Shown: positions 19,803-32,800 of the stretch, in pieces
How the letters are laid out: the number at the start of each line of letters is the position of its first letter
Numbering within the stretch: position 1 is the first letter of the stretch
Assembly (NCBI RefSeq): GCF_034190915.1
Contig: NW_026947506.1
Location: 12,027,501 to 12,091,500 of the forward strand
From: Cavia porcellus
Taxonomy: Eukaryota > Chordata > Mammalia > Rodentia > Caviidae
DNA length: 64,000 nt
Direction of reading: 5' to 3'
The notes under the pieces: model-generated
What the model saw: only the letters and a program-made list of their open reading frames with translations
The model's database searches: none
What the model was told of the DNA's origin: nothing
Position numbers and translations under genes: made by a program

Positions 19803-20352
19803 AACATTGCTTTTGTCTTTTTTCTCCTCTCCTTTTCACTATTATTCCTTCATTTCAGTGGCACTGGCATTTAATCCAGGTGTTTGCTTGTGTCAGTGAA
19901 GGTTTCTGTAGCTTGAGTTGAGTTTGTGAACAACATTATAGGAATCCAACCAACCCAGTTGAGAAATGTGGAATTTCATTAGCTGGTCTCAGGACCACTT
20001 GTATACAGAACTCCCACCCCCATTACAGGATCTAAACAAGAGGCTCTGAACTGGAAAGTTACAGATGTTTAAAAGATAGAATCACAAAAAGATCTTGTTG
20101 GAAATCATTTAGCTAGAATCTTATAATGATTTTTGGATGACACCTGTGTTCTGCTTCTTTTGTTTAGCAGGTTAATTTTTTTCATTAGGTACAGCTCATT
20201 TTGCTTTTCTGCTGGGACTTCTACCCTGAGTGATTTTCCATTTTTCTGGGTGAAATACAGGGCACTATTTAAATGCAAAGATCAAACTGGCATTTACTAT
20301 GCCAGGCTCCAACACAGCTAAGTTACAAGCCTCAATATTATCTAAGGTAAAA

Positions 20353-20483
20353 AAACACATATCTATAATCCCAGCACTTAAGAGGCTGAGACGGGAGTGC
20401 TGCTTTGAGGTTAGGGCAATTCTGCGCTCCATAGGGTGTTCAATTCTAGCTGATATACATAGAGAAAACCTGTCTCAATAAAA
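20353..20483 (+). mobile_element. B1-like SINE at duplication junction
   Basis: 7SL-like 'ataatcccagcacttaagag', 'gaggctgagacgggag', ending 'cctgtctcaataaaa'. It is the first sequence of unit copy 2, and its counterpart at 60058-60195 begins copy 3. Confidence 0.75.
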
Positions 20484-21049
20484 TGAAACTAAACTAAACA
20501 AATAAAACCAAACAAAACAGCTGAATGGAGACTGATTTCTTCAAATTTATTTCCATGTGTTTGGGATTAATTTTTTGTATATACACATTTTCTGAGACCC
20601 CAAATTTGATGCTAGATTGCAACTCAGTGCTAATGTAACAGCCAAATAGGTGTACTGATGCTTGTGCTGAGTCACTGCAAGAGTCCCTGTTCACTGTCTG
20701 TAAAGCAGAGCTCATAGTGGGAGCCTGAAGGACCAGCATCCATAAAGCAAAGAGGCAGACTCATATCTCACCAACCACTGTGATATACTACCAATGTTAT
20801 CTCTTGAAATCTCATTTAGGCTACTGAGTCTTTTGTTCTTAATATACTTAAGCAGCATTTTGATATTTGAACTTGGTTTCATAGAACAAAACACATAAAA
20901 CATCAAATATGGTACATAAATAATAACTCAAATATTCATGGAAAATTGCTGTATGTAAAAAATATATAAACAATGAAATGAGATGCAATCCTCAAATTAT
21001 TGCTCAGTGTCACCAAGTAATCATTTTCCATTGAGATATAAGAAATATA

Positions 21050-21145
21050 TCTTGGGAGGCTGATGTAGGAAAAGCACCTTTAGTTTGGGGCTAGCCTAAG
21101 TTACAGAGATGTCTACAGAGTTACAGAGAAACCATGACTGAGACA
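21050..21145 (+). mobile_element. B1-derived fragment
   Basis: 'cttgggaggctgatg' through 'acagagaaaccatgactgag' resembles the 3' half of a B1. The counterpart is at 60758-60850. Confidence 0.5.
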
Positions 21146-21305
21146 CCCCACAGACAACATGAAACTTGAAAAGTGACTGGATAAGACACCTTTGGTTTGT
21201 TCTAAAAAATTACAGCCATGCAATATAGAAAAATTCCACAATATTCAACACTTTCTGAGGAACAATGTCGATGTCTTGCATAGTATACAGAAAATACTTT
21301 AAAAG

Positions 21306-21383
21306 GTGGGTATTTAGCTCAGCGGCATGAATGCCTATCTGGCAAGCATGAGATCATGAGATTGATCCCTGGTTAAAAAAAAA
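21306..21383 (+). mobile_element. ID-like SINE
   Basis: 'gggtatttagctcagcggca', then 'gattgatccctgg' and an A-run. The counterpart is at 61008-61082. Confidence 0.75.
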
Positions 21384-22127
21384 TCAACTTTCACTTTCAT
21401 GACACTGGGTCATAATTATAGATAATCAAAATTAGATCTCAAGTGAAGAACACAGAATTCATGGGTGGACAGGGATGTGGAATAATGATTGTTACCAGAG
21501 CTGGTGTTATTCACCTCAAGGAAGAAATCATAAGCCAACTTTAACTTCATGCTTAATCTAAGAACTATCTGACTTTCAGTAAAGACTCTCTCTGTTGTAT
21601 GTCCTGCTATTGGCACCCTGCCTCGTGCCAATCACTTCCACTTTCTTTCCATGCTTGTCTGATCCACCCTAAGCAGAAAACCCTTCATGCCTAAACTATT
21701 GATATCCCTACACAATTTCAATTTAGGGCATCTCCTTTACATCACTTAGTAAAGTCCGTTGCAAAGCATTTCCATATTTAAATAATGTCTATCATCAACC
21801 AAGCTATTAAATCAGCTGTCAATTCAGAGATGACACCCATATTCCTTTCCATTCAAAAGGATATCACGCGTATATGTTCATGCAATTGACTAAATTTAGG
21901 CATTTTTCAATGAGCATTTAACAGGCAGCCCTTTCTGGAATGTGTCCTTAGCAAGCACACTTTACTATGCCCTTGATAACACTTTTATATCTTCTTCATT
22001 TTTCTCACAATTCAAACCTCTATGGCTGTTCTCACAAACATTGTCTATGAGCAGATGTGCCACCTAAAGTATGTTCAGAAATTCTTTGCATTGTTCTGTG
22101 TAATACACAGGAGTTCACCAGGTGTTT

Positions 22128-23263
22128 GGGAAGCCTTCCTCCACTGAGGCATATCACTACACATCTCTGAATTCTCATGTCCTTTGCCAACACCTGTCAT
22201 GAGGTTGGAAATGTGAGAACATATTATAAATTTAGGTGATCAATGTAAATACAAAAAAGTACAAGTTTAAGGAGAGCCATTGTGAAAATGAGGCCCTGCG
22301 TTATAGACATTTATAAACTTTAGAACCTCAAGATTCCTGAAATGAGAGCAGAGACCAAGCTCAGTACTGCTACTCCAGCTACAAAATGCATCAGAGTCAG
22401 GGTCTCCCCAAGCTCCTTCCTCTGCCCCCTATGATGGAGGTAACAAGGCAGTAGAGAATTTAAAAAATGATTCTCCAGTCCGTTGCTATCATAATTAAGT
22501 CAGGGTTCTGGGGACACAGAATCACCCTTGCTCCCAGTAGGAGAAAAAAGGGACAATGGATGACCCAAGGTCAATGCTAGAAGACCTCAGGAGCTGAAGT
22601 TAATAAAATACCTGAGTCTACAGACATCAGAACTGCTTATAACTACTTGTAACTGGTTTCTCCCAATTCCATCGTATTTCTGGGCTCCCATACAAAACCT
22701 CACCATTCCGTGGCTAGAGGGTCTCCCAGGTTCTCTGCTAATCAGACCACAGGACATCGAAACCTGTAAATTTGATCCAGCAAGAATTCTGTTCCCAGTT
22801 TTGTACTCCAAACGGGTAAATAATGCCTAGACAATGGAAGAGACCCAAGAGACCGCCTGCCTTGGCTCACCTGATTGGACATTACATATAGCCCGCCTCT
22901 TCATCACTGATTGACTGCTGCTCTACTGCCCTCCTTCTGAGTCAAAAATAAACAGGGAAAGAAACTCTTTCCTGCAAGAGAGGATCCCAAATGATAGACT
23001 ATAATCAGAGACTTCTGTAGCTGGCTGTCTTCTACAAAGTTTATCTCAGCTACACAGAGGAATATGTGTACCAAAGTGCTTTACCTCAGGCTTTTCATTT
23101 CCAAATCAATTTGATTTCAAAGATTAAAAGAAAAAATAAACTAACACTAAACTTCAAAACATGTGGATAAGGGGGCAACACTGGTATATACATTGCGCAC
23201 TGTCATCCCCAGATCATTCACCCAGAGCACAAGACATCTGTAATAAATTTTCCTAAAAATACT
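22128..23263. other. Unit copy 2, equivalent of window start; no gene seen
   Basis: Matches 1-1133 and 61830-62700. No frame is conserved among the three copies. Confidence 0.6.
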
Positions 23264-23907
23264 GTCTTGTGGAGCTGAGTTAGTTAAATACTGTTGGCAG
23301 TGAGACAGGGCTAGGTCCTTCAAAGGAGCCCACACAGAAACCCAGATAACTTTCAACTATGGAGAAGATGGACAACTCCTGCTATGGGCCAAGCCTCAAG
23401 ATAGAAGATCAACAACTTCATATATATCCTAAAGACTGATATTCTAATGGTTCCCTAGCACTCTGAGGAAGACAGGTGTCACCATTCAAGTAAATGTTTC
23501 CATATCCTAAAGACTGACATTCTAAATAATTTCTATCAGGAGTCTCCCTCCCACCTTCTATGGGAAGATTCACTGCTGCCTAAGAATGCCTGCTTTCTAT
23601 GTGACTCCCTTCCCCCTTTGTTCCCAATTTAATCAACTTCACCTGAACTATTTATCTTATTGGCAACCATAGCTCTGTCTCATCTTATACCCATCTGCAC
23701 TGTGAGTTCCCAGTTTTCCCCAACTTAAACACATCTCACCACATGATTTTACTCTATATAAGTCCTTGGAAAAGACTGTCTTTGCCAACCCACTCAGAAT
23801 GCATTCTCTCTCTCACACAGCTTTCTTTCTCCCAATAAATATGTTATCTTGACTTCTGTTGTCCCTAAAATTCATTTTTTTACTTCAGAGAACACAAACT
23901 CATACCA
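23264..23907 (+). repeat. LTR, same family as 1134-1804
   Basis: The counterpart of the copy 1 LTR: a diverged start near 'ctgtcttgtggagctgag', TATA-like 'ctatataa' (about 23755), and an end near 'cataccagacc'. With 26066-26955 in the same orientation it may bracket a degraded LTR element. Confidence 0.55.
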
Positions 23908-24162
23908 GACCTGGTAGACCGGTAGTTTCATTCCCCTATAGCAATACCAGTATAAATTTTTTCTCTTTCTTGAAGTCAGAGAAATCAGTAAATGATTGTA
24001 TTCTTAAATGTTGATCTCACCTCTTAAGGGACACTTGCACTGAAGAGCTTTAGCCCTGCCTATAAGTGCTGCTTCTTTTATCTGAAAGTGAACTGATCTG
24101 TACTTTTGTTTACACTATCTACAATGCATTATGGAAATGACTAAAAACTTTTCTTGTGAATT

Positions 24163-24480
24163 GTTTTTTTTTTTAATTTTATTTAAAAAGAAAAAGAGAA
24201 AAGACAAAACAAAACAAAGCAGTGTAAGGGTACAAGTAATACAGAACTACAAAAAAAAAAAAAAAAAAAAACCAGTAAGAAATCACCGGTTAATAGATTA
24301 CATATTATCATCTTAGAGATAGTTGCTCAAATCACAGTATCAAAGCATACAAAGTGGACACTCAAACAGTGAGACTGCAAACAGTTGTGTTCAATGATCC
24401 AACCAAAAACATTAATATGGTTAGCTATTTAACACCCCTAAACACTCTTGCTGTTGTATCATTTAGAACTCTTTTGAGAA
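24163..24480 (-). mobile_element. 5'-truncated LINE-1, 3' UTR only (minus)
   Basis: A T-run at 24163-24174, then reverse-complement of the LINE-1 3' UTR at about 45090-45408, including 'taagggtacaagtaataca'. Copy 1 of the unit lacks it, so it inserted after duplication. An A-run of about 20 interrupts it near 24251. Confidence 0.8.
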
Positions 24481-25492
24481 GAAGACACATAGCAGAAATT
24501 CTTTATTTTTATTTCGTAATTCAATGTGTGGATTCAATGCATGGATTCCTGCAAATGGAAGGAAGTACCTGAAAGAGTTTTTCCTTAGAATAAATTACAG
24601 GACATCATGGTGGTAGTTCATCAGGGTGAAAGTTCAAATCAGAGATTCTTACCCTTAGGGCTACTTCCTCTTTTTTTCCCTGAATACAACTTCCTCATTC
24701 CTTACCCAAGGGCCCAAAGAAAATTCCAATCAGCTTCTTGCATAACATCAATGTCAGTGCCAGGCACCACATAGAGCCAAATTTCCCATATATCCCATAA
24801 TCCCAAAATCAGTCAGAAAAAAGGCAAACCCTTGGTGACTGTAGGCTCCTCTCCACATTCTTTAATAGAAAGGACACTTACTTTTTCTTATATTCTGCTT
24901 CTCTATTGGGCCACAAAATCCTAACAGTACTGATTCTTGTGTATGTATGAAGCTAATTTACCTCCTCAGTAATTCACATGCTAACTGCCACAAGTATCCA
25001 ATGGAAATTAATGCAGTGGGCCGTTGCTTCACTCTATCAGTGTCTATGCAATAAGTTTAATCCTAAAATAAAATAAATCTTCATATAAATTTCAAAACAC
25101 AAATATGCATCAAAATACAGCCAAATCCTAGAGGCCTACAGAGAGCTTTCAATAATATAATAGAAGCCTTCTATAAACTGACAAAAATACACAGTTTAAT
25201 GAAAAATTGTTCAAGCAGCCAATAAGGTAGAAATTTTTCTGAACAATTATAGGTCAACCTTTTGTTTTATAAGATATAACCTACTGCAATGGCAATGTCT
25301 AGTTCTTGCTAAATAATACACTCAAACCAATTATTTTACATTTATAGTGACTGATGTATAAATTTTTAGGTATTGCCATTACTGCAATCACTGTGAGTTT
25401 CATTAATCACTTAAAACTGCAGGAAAAGGAATAAATTTCAGACATTATAAAAGTATAGTCATGTTAATTTGGCTCATGTTCATGGTATAGGG
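24481..25492. other. Unassigned sequence of unit copy 2
   Basis: The first part (to about 24980) matches 17000-17400 of copy 1; the rest (24980-25492) is in the segment absent from copy 1. No gene, SINE or LTR recognised. Confidence 0.4.
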
Positions 25493-25872
25493 GGATGAAA
25501 CTCCTTACCTACTCTATGTGGGGTATGAGTCTGTGTTCTCTAAATGTGAAGAATTGAATTTTAAGATTGATGGAATTTAAGAATGGAACATATTTATTGG
25601 TTGAAGAAAGCTTGTGTCTGAGAGACAGAAGGGTCCTTAGTGGGTTGCCAAACACTCTACCTTTTTGTGGATCTTGTACAGAGTTAAATCATGAGGTTAG
25701 ATGGATCACAGGAGGGGAAAAATGGGAATCCACACATTGAGCATAAGGCGGGGTAGAACTGTGGTCAACCAATAAGGGTAATTGCTCAGGTAAAATTGGT
25801 TAAATTGGGAGCAAATGTGAGAGCAAGTCACATAGTAGGTTGACATGCCTAACAGCAGGGAATCTTCTTGTA
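25493..25872 (-). repeat. Inverted partial LTR, same family
   Basis: The reverse complement carries the family's 3' half, including 'acccttctgtctctcag' and 'agagaacacagactcatacc'. It lies opposite to its two direct neighbours at 23264 and 26066. Confidence 0.6.
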
Positions 25873-26065
25873 GGGGGTTGGGTGGTGACTCTATAGTTAC
25901 TCAGGGTGATCAGAGAACTATTTGGACTGTTGTTTCCTTAGCACTTGGTTGTATTTCCTTTGGCTTTTGTTTTGAGATTTGGCCCACAGCAGGAGGTGAT
26001 TGTCTCTTCCAATGCTGCAAGCATTCTGAACTTATTTTCTGGCTCCTGTGAGGGCCCAGCCCTGT

Positions 26066-26955
26066 TGTTACAGACAGCTGAGTTAGTTAGAAATATATAG
26101 CCAGGGAGACAGGATCAGGTCCTAGAAATGGCCAGCGCAGAAACCCAGATACCTTGCAGCTATGGGAGAGACAGATACCTCCTGTTATGGGCCAGGCTTT
26201 AAGACAAAATGCCAAGCAAATGCATCCATATCCTAAGAATTGATTTTCAAAATTGTCCCCTGTCACATTGCCGAAGTCAGCAATCACCCTCCCAACCCCA
26301 TAGAGGAGAGTCACTGCTCTCTTAAAATGCCTGCTTTCCATGACCTCACTTTCCCATTTGTCTGTAGTGTAAATGATTTTACCTGAATTATTAATCTTAT
26401 TGGCTGAACATAGGTCTGTCAGACGTATTGCACATCTGCCTTGTGAGTTCCCAATTTTCCCCCCCTTAAACCCATCTCACCCCTTGATTTTATTCTATAA
26501 AGTCCCTAGAAGATACAGTCCTTGAGAACCCACTTATGACCCCTCTGATAGCTTTCTGATAGGGTTTTCACTGTGGTAAAGGAGAGAAGATAAAGTCAAA
26601 ATGGCCTTTATTCTAAGAAGGTCGCGAGTACCTCATGACCACTGGACATCTGCCTTTTTCTGCTGGATATGTGGTGAGGTGGCTTATATCTACTTTTTGA
26701 CTGGGGTGGTGCTTAAAGGCAGCAATGCTGATGTGCCAGTAGCTAATTGGGTCTCTTTGTGCCACAGGTAAGTTGAATAGGGGAGGGCTAAGTGACCTCA
26801 AGGTAAATGTCCCCTGGCCTGCTTCCCACTGCTGTAATATCCTGTCTAGAGCAAAAATCTTTCACTTTTTTTCTATCAATACTTATATTCTGCTCTTCAC
26901 CTTCATTGTTCCTAAAATTCATTCTTTTAAATTACAGGACATAAAATCCTACCAG
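26066..26955 (+). repeat. LTR with ~300-bp internal insertion
   Basis: It begins 'tgttacagacagctgag' and ends near 'aatcctaccaggca'. Between about 26545 and 26860 is extra sequence shared only with 17533-17850. Confidence 0.55.
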
Positions 26956-28082
26956 GCATAGTAGGTCAGGAGTTTCATTCTATTATATCACTATGTGACT
27001 GCCTATATTTCTAACTAACACTGTGGCCTGTAACATTAGGAATTATTTATTAATTTCACTTAGCATAATTGTAGCAAATAAATGTACTTAATGATGTAGT
27101 GAAATATCCAATAAAATTGAAAAATTTATTATCACAGTTTCTCTACCTGTCATCATCAGTCATTTTCATCTTTCAAGTTTTTTATTAAAAAATAAAAGCA
27201 GCTCTCAGCAAATAACAATGGTATAGTGCACAGTGTATTATTCAATATAGTTACCATGTTATTCGTAGGTACTTTGTAGATGACAAAAGAAATTTTGAGC
27301 TTTTTAATGAATAACTACAAATTTCAATAATTATGCTCATAGCACTACATGGTTGACAACTGTAGATTTTTCTTTGGTATCAGAGATTGAACTCCTGACC
27401 TTGTGCTTGCCAGGCAGGTACTTTGACCACTGAACTCAATACCTAGCCCAATACCTTTAGATTCTATGTATGACTACTATCAATGTTTAAGTTGCCATTG
27501 ACATAATTAATTAAAAATTTTGTTAATCCACATCTTCACAAATGAAATTATTCTCTTTCATTGCAGTTTAAAGCACTGTATTTTTAGGTACTGGGGATCA
27601 AACTCACAACCTAGCACTTCCACGGCAGGTGCTTCTGCCTCCTGAGCTAAATCCCTGGCCCCTATTGAATAATATTTTATGAAATGTATAAGCATCACAT
27701 TATCCATTCAAATCATATTGTGATTTTACTACAGAAGGTCAAAGTAGAGAGAACTTATATACAGTCAAAGAGGAACTGGAACCTCAAAGGAGTCAACATA
27801 AAAAAACTAAACACAACAATCCCTGCTAGAGGCACAGCTGAAGAAAGCCAGACCTGAAAGTGAAGATGCAGTGACCATGTCTACATGCCTCCTGAAGAGA
27901 AAAACAATAGCTTGAAATGTACTACAGTTACCACCACCTCCTCCAGGATGTCCAGATAGGCATCAATTATCATATTCAATAACCAGAACAACTGGAATAT
28001 TGTTCCCACAAAATGCCTTGGCCCTTTCTGCATACCTTTTCTGGGTGATACCTTCCACTGTTGAATAGTATTAGTTAAGCCA
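26956..28082. other. Unit copy 2, AT-rich, with two ID-like SINEs
   Basis: Matches 17932-19050. It holds minus-strand ID-like SINEs at 27368-27452 and 27573-27663. No gene seen. Confidence 0.5.
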
Positions 28083-28689
28083 CTACAAGCTTATAGGTTG
28101 ATTGTAGTTTGAGACCCACACTGTACCCACATTGTGACTTTGTGTATAAATAAATGACCCCTGACAATAGGTCTGTGACCTAAACACTGAAGAGCATTCC
28201 TGAAAATCCAGGGCTATTCTTCTCTTTTTTCCCACAAAATTTTTTAACTTCTTTTGGTTTGTGACTTTATTCCTCAATGTTGTGAGCCAACCAACTTGGT
28301 GTATTTGACATCAAACCAGGCAAGATTATATTTGTCCTATTTCAAGTTGAATATCAAACATCTACTAAAGGCCATGTTCCAAAGCCTTTGTGTGAAGCTA
28401 CTTGCTTTCTCTGAGTTTAAGATTTCCATGAGCTTTTGGACCTCTTTGTTCTAGCAAATTGCAGATATACCGGAGGAAGGAGGTCACTGTTGTCCTGTAG
28501 CAGAATAGGTACCATTGCTAGTTCTGTATTTCTCACAGCTGCCAGGATGCCACTACATGGCCAGCTTTCCACTGCAACATCATTCCATAATTTCCAATTT
28601 AGGTCAGCTTTCATTCAGCTCTATTATTTTTGTTTTCCTTTAATACTCTTTTTCTCTCCCTTGGTTTTTTACTTTTTTTCATTTTTATT

Positions 28690-28835
28690 TTTTTGTTTTT
28701 AAAGACATAGTTTCACTTTGTAGTTCTGGCTTGCCTTTTACTCACTGTATAGGTTAGACTGTCCTTGAATACATGGCCATTCTCCTGTTTCAGCCTCTTT
28801 AATGCTGTGAACAAGAGGTGGGCATCATAACACAT
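28690..28835 (-). mobile_element. B1-like SINE (minus)
   Basis: T-rich start, 'gtagttctggcttgcc', and 'cagcctctttaatgctgtga' at its right edge. Counterpart of 19650-19802. Confidence 0.55.
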
Positions 28836-29393
28836 GGTGTTTGTCATTTTCTTCCCTCCTTTTCACTATTATTCTTTCTTTTCTGGTGCACTGACATACA
28901 ATCCAGATGTTTGCTTGTGTCAGTAAATCTTTCTGCAGCTTGAGGTGAGTTTGTGAACAACAGTATAGGAATCCAAGCATCCAAATTATAAATTTGGAAT
29001 TTAAATATCTGAGCTCAGAACCATTTGCATACAGATCCCCTTCCCCATTTCAGAATCTAAATAAGTGGCCCTGAACTGGAGACTTAGCCATTTTTAACAG
29101 AGAGAATCACAAAAGACATCCAGTTGGAAACAATTTAGCTAAAATCTTAAATTAATTTTTGGTTGACAGCTGTATCCTGCTCCTTTTTTTTAGCAGGTTA
29201 CTTTTTTCCTTGGGTACAGCTCATTTTGCTATTCTCATGGAACTTACACCCTGAGTGATTTTTCATTTTCCTGGGTCAAATACAGGGCACTAGATAAATG
29301 CAGGGTGCAAGATGGCATCTGGTATGCCAAGCTACAATACAGTTGAGCTACAGTGTCAAGCCTCAATATTTTCTAGGGTAAAAAGCACATAAT

Positions 29394-30089
29394 GTTTGAA
29401 TATTTCACTATTTGTGATGTTCATCCTTATAGCAAAGTGTGATCTACAGTCAGGACAAATTAAGCTTACCAGGCCTCTCATTGCTTTCCACTGGTCTTTT
29501 CCTCATGATCCTTAAATACAATACTCTCTGTTTTCTTAATACTAATGTTCACAGTTGATTCACATCCCTACCTGTGACATCTGTTTCTGCAGCAGTCTTG
29601 CCTGGCATCCCAGGCTCATAAGAGACAGAAACACATCTTGTGATTCTCTGTACTCCAATGATGTTATACGTTAAATTGGACACTTTTCATTTAAAAGAAT
29701 ATCAGTTAATGAATACATGTGTATCTCATGACTGTTTCATCATGTTTCAAATAGCACCAGTAATTCTTTCAAGTGTTAGGTGCACACCTGTAATCCCAGG
29801 ACTTAAGAGGCTGAGTTAGAACAATCAGTGTGAATTTAGTGGACTAAGAAGTGAGTCCACAGTCACCCTTAACTTCATAAGGAAATCCTGTCTCGAACAA
29901 ACAGAAAAAAAATCATATTATCATGGATATCCTTGAGAAGAAGAATTCAACAGCTTGAAACTCTTAGAATCATACCTATTAGGTTTGATTTGGTGAGTAT
30001 AAAAGACCAGTAAAACTACCTTGAATGATATGGAGAATACTCAAAGAATCTTAGTGCAAACTGTAATACAGATGTAATGCATTGCCCAC
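29394..30089. other. Unassigned sequence with a B1-like SINE
   Basis: Beyond the end of unit copy 2. A B1-like SINE lies at about 29782-29902 ('tgtaatcccaggacttaag' to 'cctgtctcgaac'). Otherwise nothing recognised. Confidence 0.5.
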
Positions 30090-30640
30090 CAAATACCATT
30101 AGAACAGCTCACAAATGTTGAGAAAACATTTCTCATATTCATTTGGAAACAGAAATGCTCTCAATCACCAAAGACATTGCTGGGCAACAAAGGCAAGTCA
30201 CGAAGCATCACAATTCCTGACTTGCTATAATACTAGAAAGCTACTATCAGAAAATCAGCATAGTTCTGGCAGAAAAACAGACCTGAGCATCAACCAAAAA
30301 GACTAGAAGATACAAATAGAACTACAAACACACTCTGCTACCTTGTCTTTGACAAAGGAGCCAAATATGTTCAGTGGAAGAGAGATAGCCTCTTCAAAAA
30401 ATGGTGCTAAAGAAAATAACTTTCCTCATACTGAAGACTTAAACTGAAGCCATGTCTATCACCATGAAATAAACAAAAGTCAAACTAGATCAAAGATCTA
30501 AATATTAAAACAGAAACACTAATGAGGCTTCGTAAACAAAATACAAATTTTACACAATCAACCACTGGGACCCCAACTTATTAAAACATTTCTACATCAA
30601 AAGAAATCACTAACAGATTGAAAAGACAATGCACAGAATG
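30090..30640 (+). pseudogene. LINE-1 ORF2 fragment (+)
   Basis: Equivalent to about 42860-43490 of the better LINE-1, e.g. 'atcacaattcctgacttg' and 'gacaaaggagccaaatatgt'. Many indels; no ORF2 start or 3' UTR. Confidence 0.75.
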
Positions 30641-32800
30641 GGCAAGGGATATCTTTCCATTTTCTGATAATCTCTTCAATATCCTTTTCCAAATACTATA
30701 ATTTTCAATGTCTAAGCCTTTTACTTTCTTTGTTAGGTTCAATCCAAGTATTTCATTTTCTTTGAGGCTCTTGCAAATGGTATGGTTTCTGTAACTTCTC
30801 TCTTGGTGAGTTTGTTGATTGTGTACAGGAATGCTATTGATTTTTGATTGTCAACTTTGTCTCGAGCTACATTATTGAATTTGGTTATTAATTCTTGGAC
30901 TGTTTTGGTGGAGTTTTTGCATCTTCTGTATAGTATATCATATCATCTGTGAATAATGATAGCTTAATTACTTTCTATTTTATATGTATTCTTATTTCTC
31001 TCTTTTGTCTAATTGTTCTGCTTAATGTTTCCAGAGCTATATTGAATAGGAATGGTCACAGTAGTCATCCGTGTCCTTTCATAACTGTAGAATGAAACTT
31101 TTCAGTTATTCTCCATTTAGTATGATGCTAGATTTTTTTTTTGTCATTGTTTGATTTTTTGTCTTTTTCGTTTTTATCAGTACTGGTGATTGAACTCACA
31201 ACCACACAATTGCAAGGCAGGTACTTTTGCCACTGAGCTAAATCCCCAGCCCCATCATTTTTTGATTTTATCAGCTTGAGATAAAGGTCATCTATTGTTA
31301 TTTACTGGAGGGTTTTTATCACAAATCAGTGCTTGACTTTATCAAATGTTTATTGTGCCTTTATTGAGATGATCACGATGTGACTTTTGTTTTTGCTTGT
31401 GTTGATATGACATTTAAATTTGTAGATTTGTGCATACTGAAACATCCCTGGCTTCCTGGGATTAATCCAACTTGGTCAGGTTTAAAATCTTCTTGATAGG
31501 GGCTGGAGATTTAGCTCAATGGCATAAGTGCCTGCCTTGTAAGCAGGCAGAGGTGAGTTCGATCCCCAGTATTGATAAAAAGAAAAAGATAAAAAAGAAA
31601 TAATCTTCATGATGACTTGCTACATTTACTTTGATAGTATCTTGTTAAGGATTTTTTTGCATCTGTGTTCATTAGGAAAACTATCCTATAATTTTCTTTT
31701 TCTGGTTGGGTCTTTCTCTGGTGTTAGTATCAGGGTAATACTTGCCTCCAGGAATGAGTTAGGGAGAACAGCTTCTCTCTCAATATCATTAAACAGCAGT
31801 GGCCTTAAACTTTTTTCTACATTTCTTGTAGAATTCAGCAATCAATCCTTCAGGATTTAGACTTTTTTATGTTGGTCATTTGCTTTTCTGTTGTCTTTGT
31901 TTTTCTTTTTTTTAATGTGCTCATGAGGCAGGCTCTCATTTTTTGGTTCTGGTTGGCCTTGAGTTCACTTTGTAGCCTTGTATGGTCTTGAACTCACAAT
32001 AATCCTTGTACCTCACCCTCCCAAGTTCTGGGATTACATTAATGCACCACTATGCCCAGCAGCTGATAAATTTTTAATTAGATCCTCATTCTTATTAACT
32101 GATATCATATTTTCTAGAATTTTTATAACTTATTGGGTCAGATTTGGCATTTCATATGTATCTAGGTATCAGCACATTTCTATATTTTCTAAAGTATTAA
32201 AGTATAAGCTTTTCAAGTAGATAGTGATGATCTCCTGAATATTCACAGGATTTGTAGTTATTTTATTCTCCTGATTCCTCAATGCAAAAGACTTCTTTTG
32301 AGTCTTTATTTTTTCTTTTTTCATATGGCTGTCCAAGGGTTTATCAATTTTGTTTATTCTTTCAGTGAACCACCTCTTTGATTCATTAATTCTTTGAATT
32401 GTTTTCTTTTTCTGCATTGCATGAATTTCTTGTCTGGTCTTGTAATTTCCTCCCTTGTATGGGATTTGTGTTGGTCTTGCCATTCTTTTTCTGGAAGATT
32501 GAGATGCAACATTACATGATTTGATTATGCTCTTTCTATTTCCTTATGTGAGATTTGACTACTATAAATTTCCCTATTTGGATTACTTTCATTGAAGGAC
32601 CAGGATTTTGCATCTATATTCTTATTGGGCTGTAGATATATTTAAGTTTCTAGCTTTATTTCATCTGTTACTCATTGGTAGTTTAGGAGAGTGCTATTTA
32701 ATTTGCATATACTTATGAAGTTTTTGCAACTTCTTTTACCATTATTTCCCAATTTAAATACATGATTAATAATACTAACCTTATGCTGCAGTCAATCAAG
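30641..32800 (-). pseudogene. LINE-1 ORF2 fragment (minus), with SINEs inside
   Basis: Reverse-complement ORF2 from about the RT downstream region back through the endonuclease part. The 32169-32483 frame carries '[11 protein letters not shown]', as in the intact LINE-1. Insertions within it: ID-like minus at 31160-31255, ID-like plus at 31499-31592 (flanked by 'aatcttcttga' and 'aatcttcatga'), B1-like minus at 31908-32063. It meets the plus fragment at about 30640 in opposite orientation. Confidence 0.75.

Larger units (their letters stand above)
16754..20352. repeat. Duplicated ~9-kb unit, copy 1, right part
   Basis: Collinear with copy 2 at 23925-24980 and then 26460-29393. At about 17410, copy 1 lacks roughly 1.48 kb present in copy 2. 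Both share the same SINE insertions (minus ID-like at 18345/27370 and 18560/27575; minus B1-like at 19650/28690), so duplication followed those insertions. Short frames such as 19124-19414 are not conserved as open in copy 2. No gene recognised. Confidence 0.75.
20353..29393. repeat. Duplicated ~9-kb unit, copy 2 (most complete)
   Basis: Copy 1's right end ('aaggtaaaaaaacacat', 20336-20352) runs directly into the unit start, a B1-like SINE. The same end recurs at about 29393 and the same B1 start at about 60058. Landmarks in copies 1 and 2 are about 9.0 kb apart where both are complete. I looked for exons conserved between copies and saw none; the unit is LTR, SINE and unassigned AT-rich DNA. 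Confidence 0.7.
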
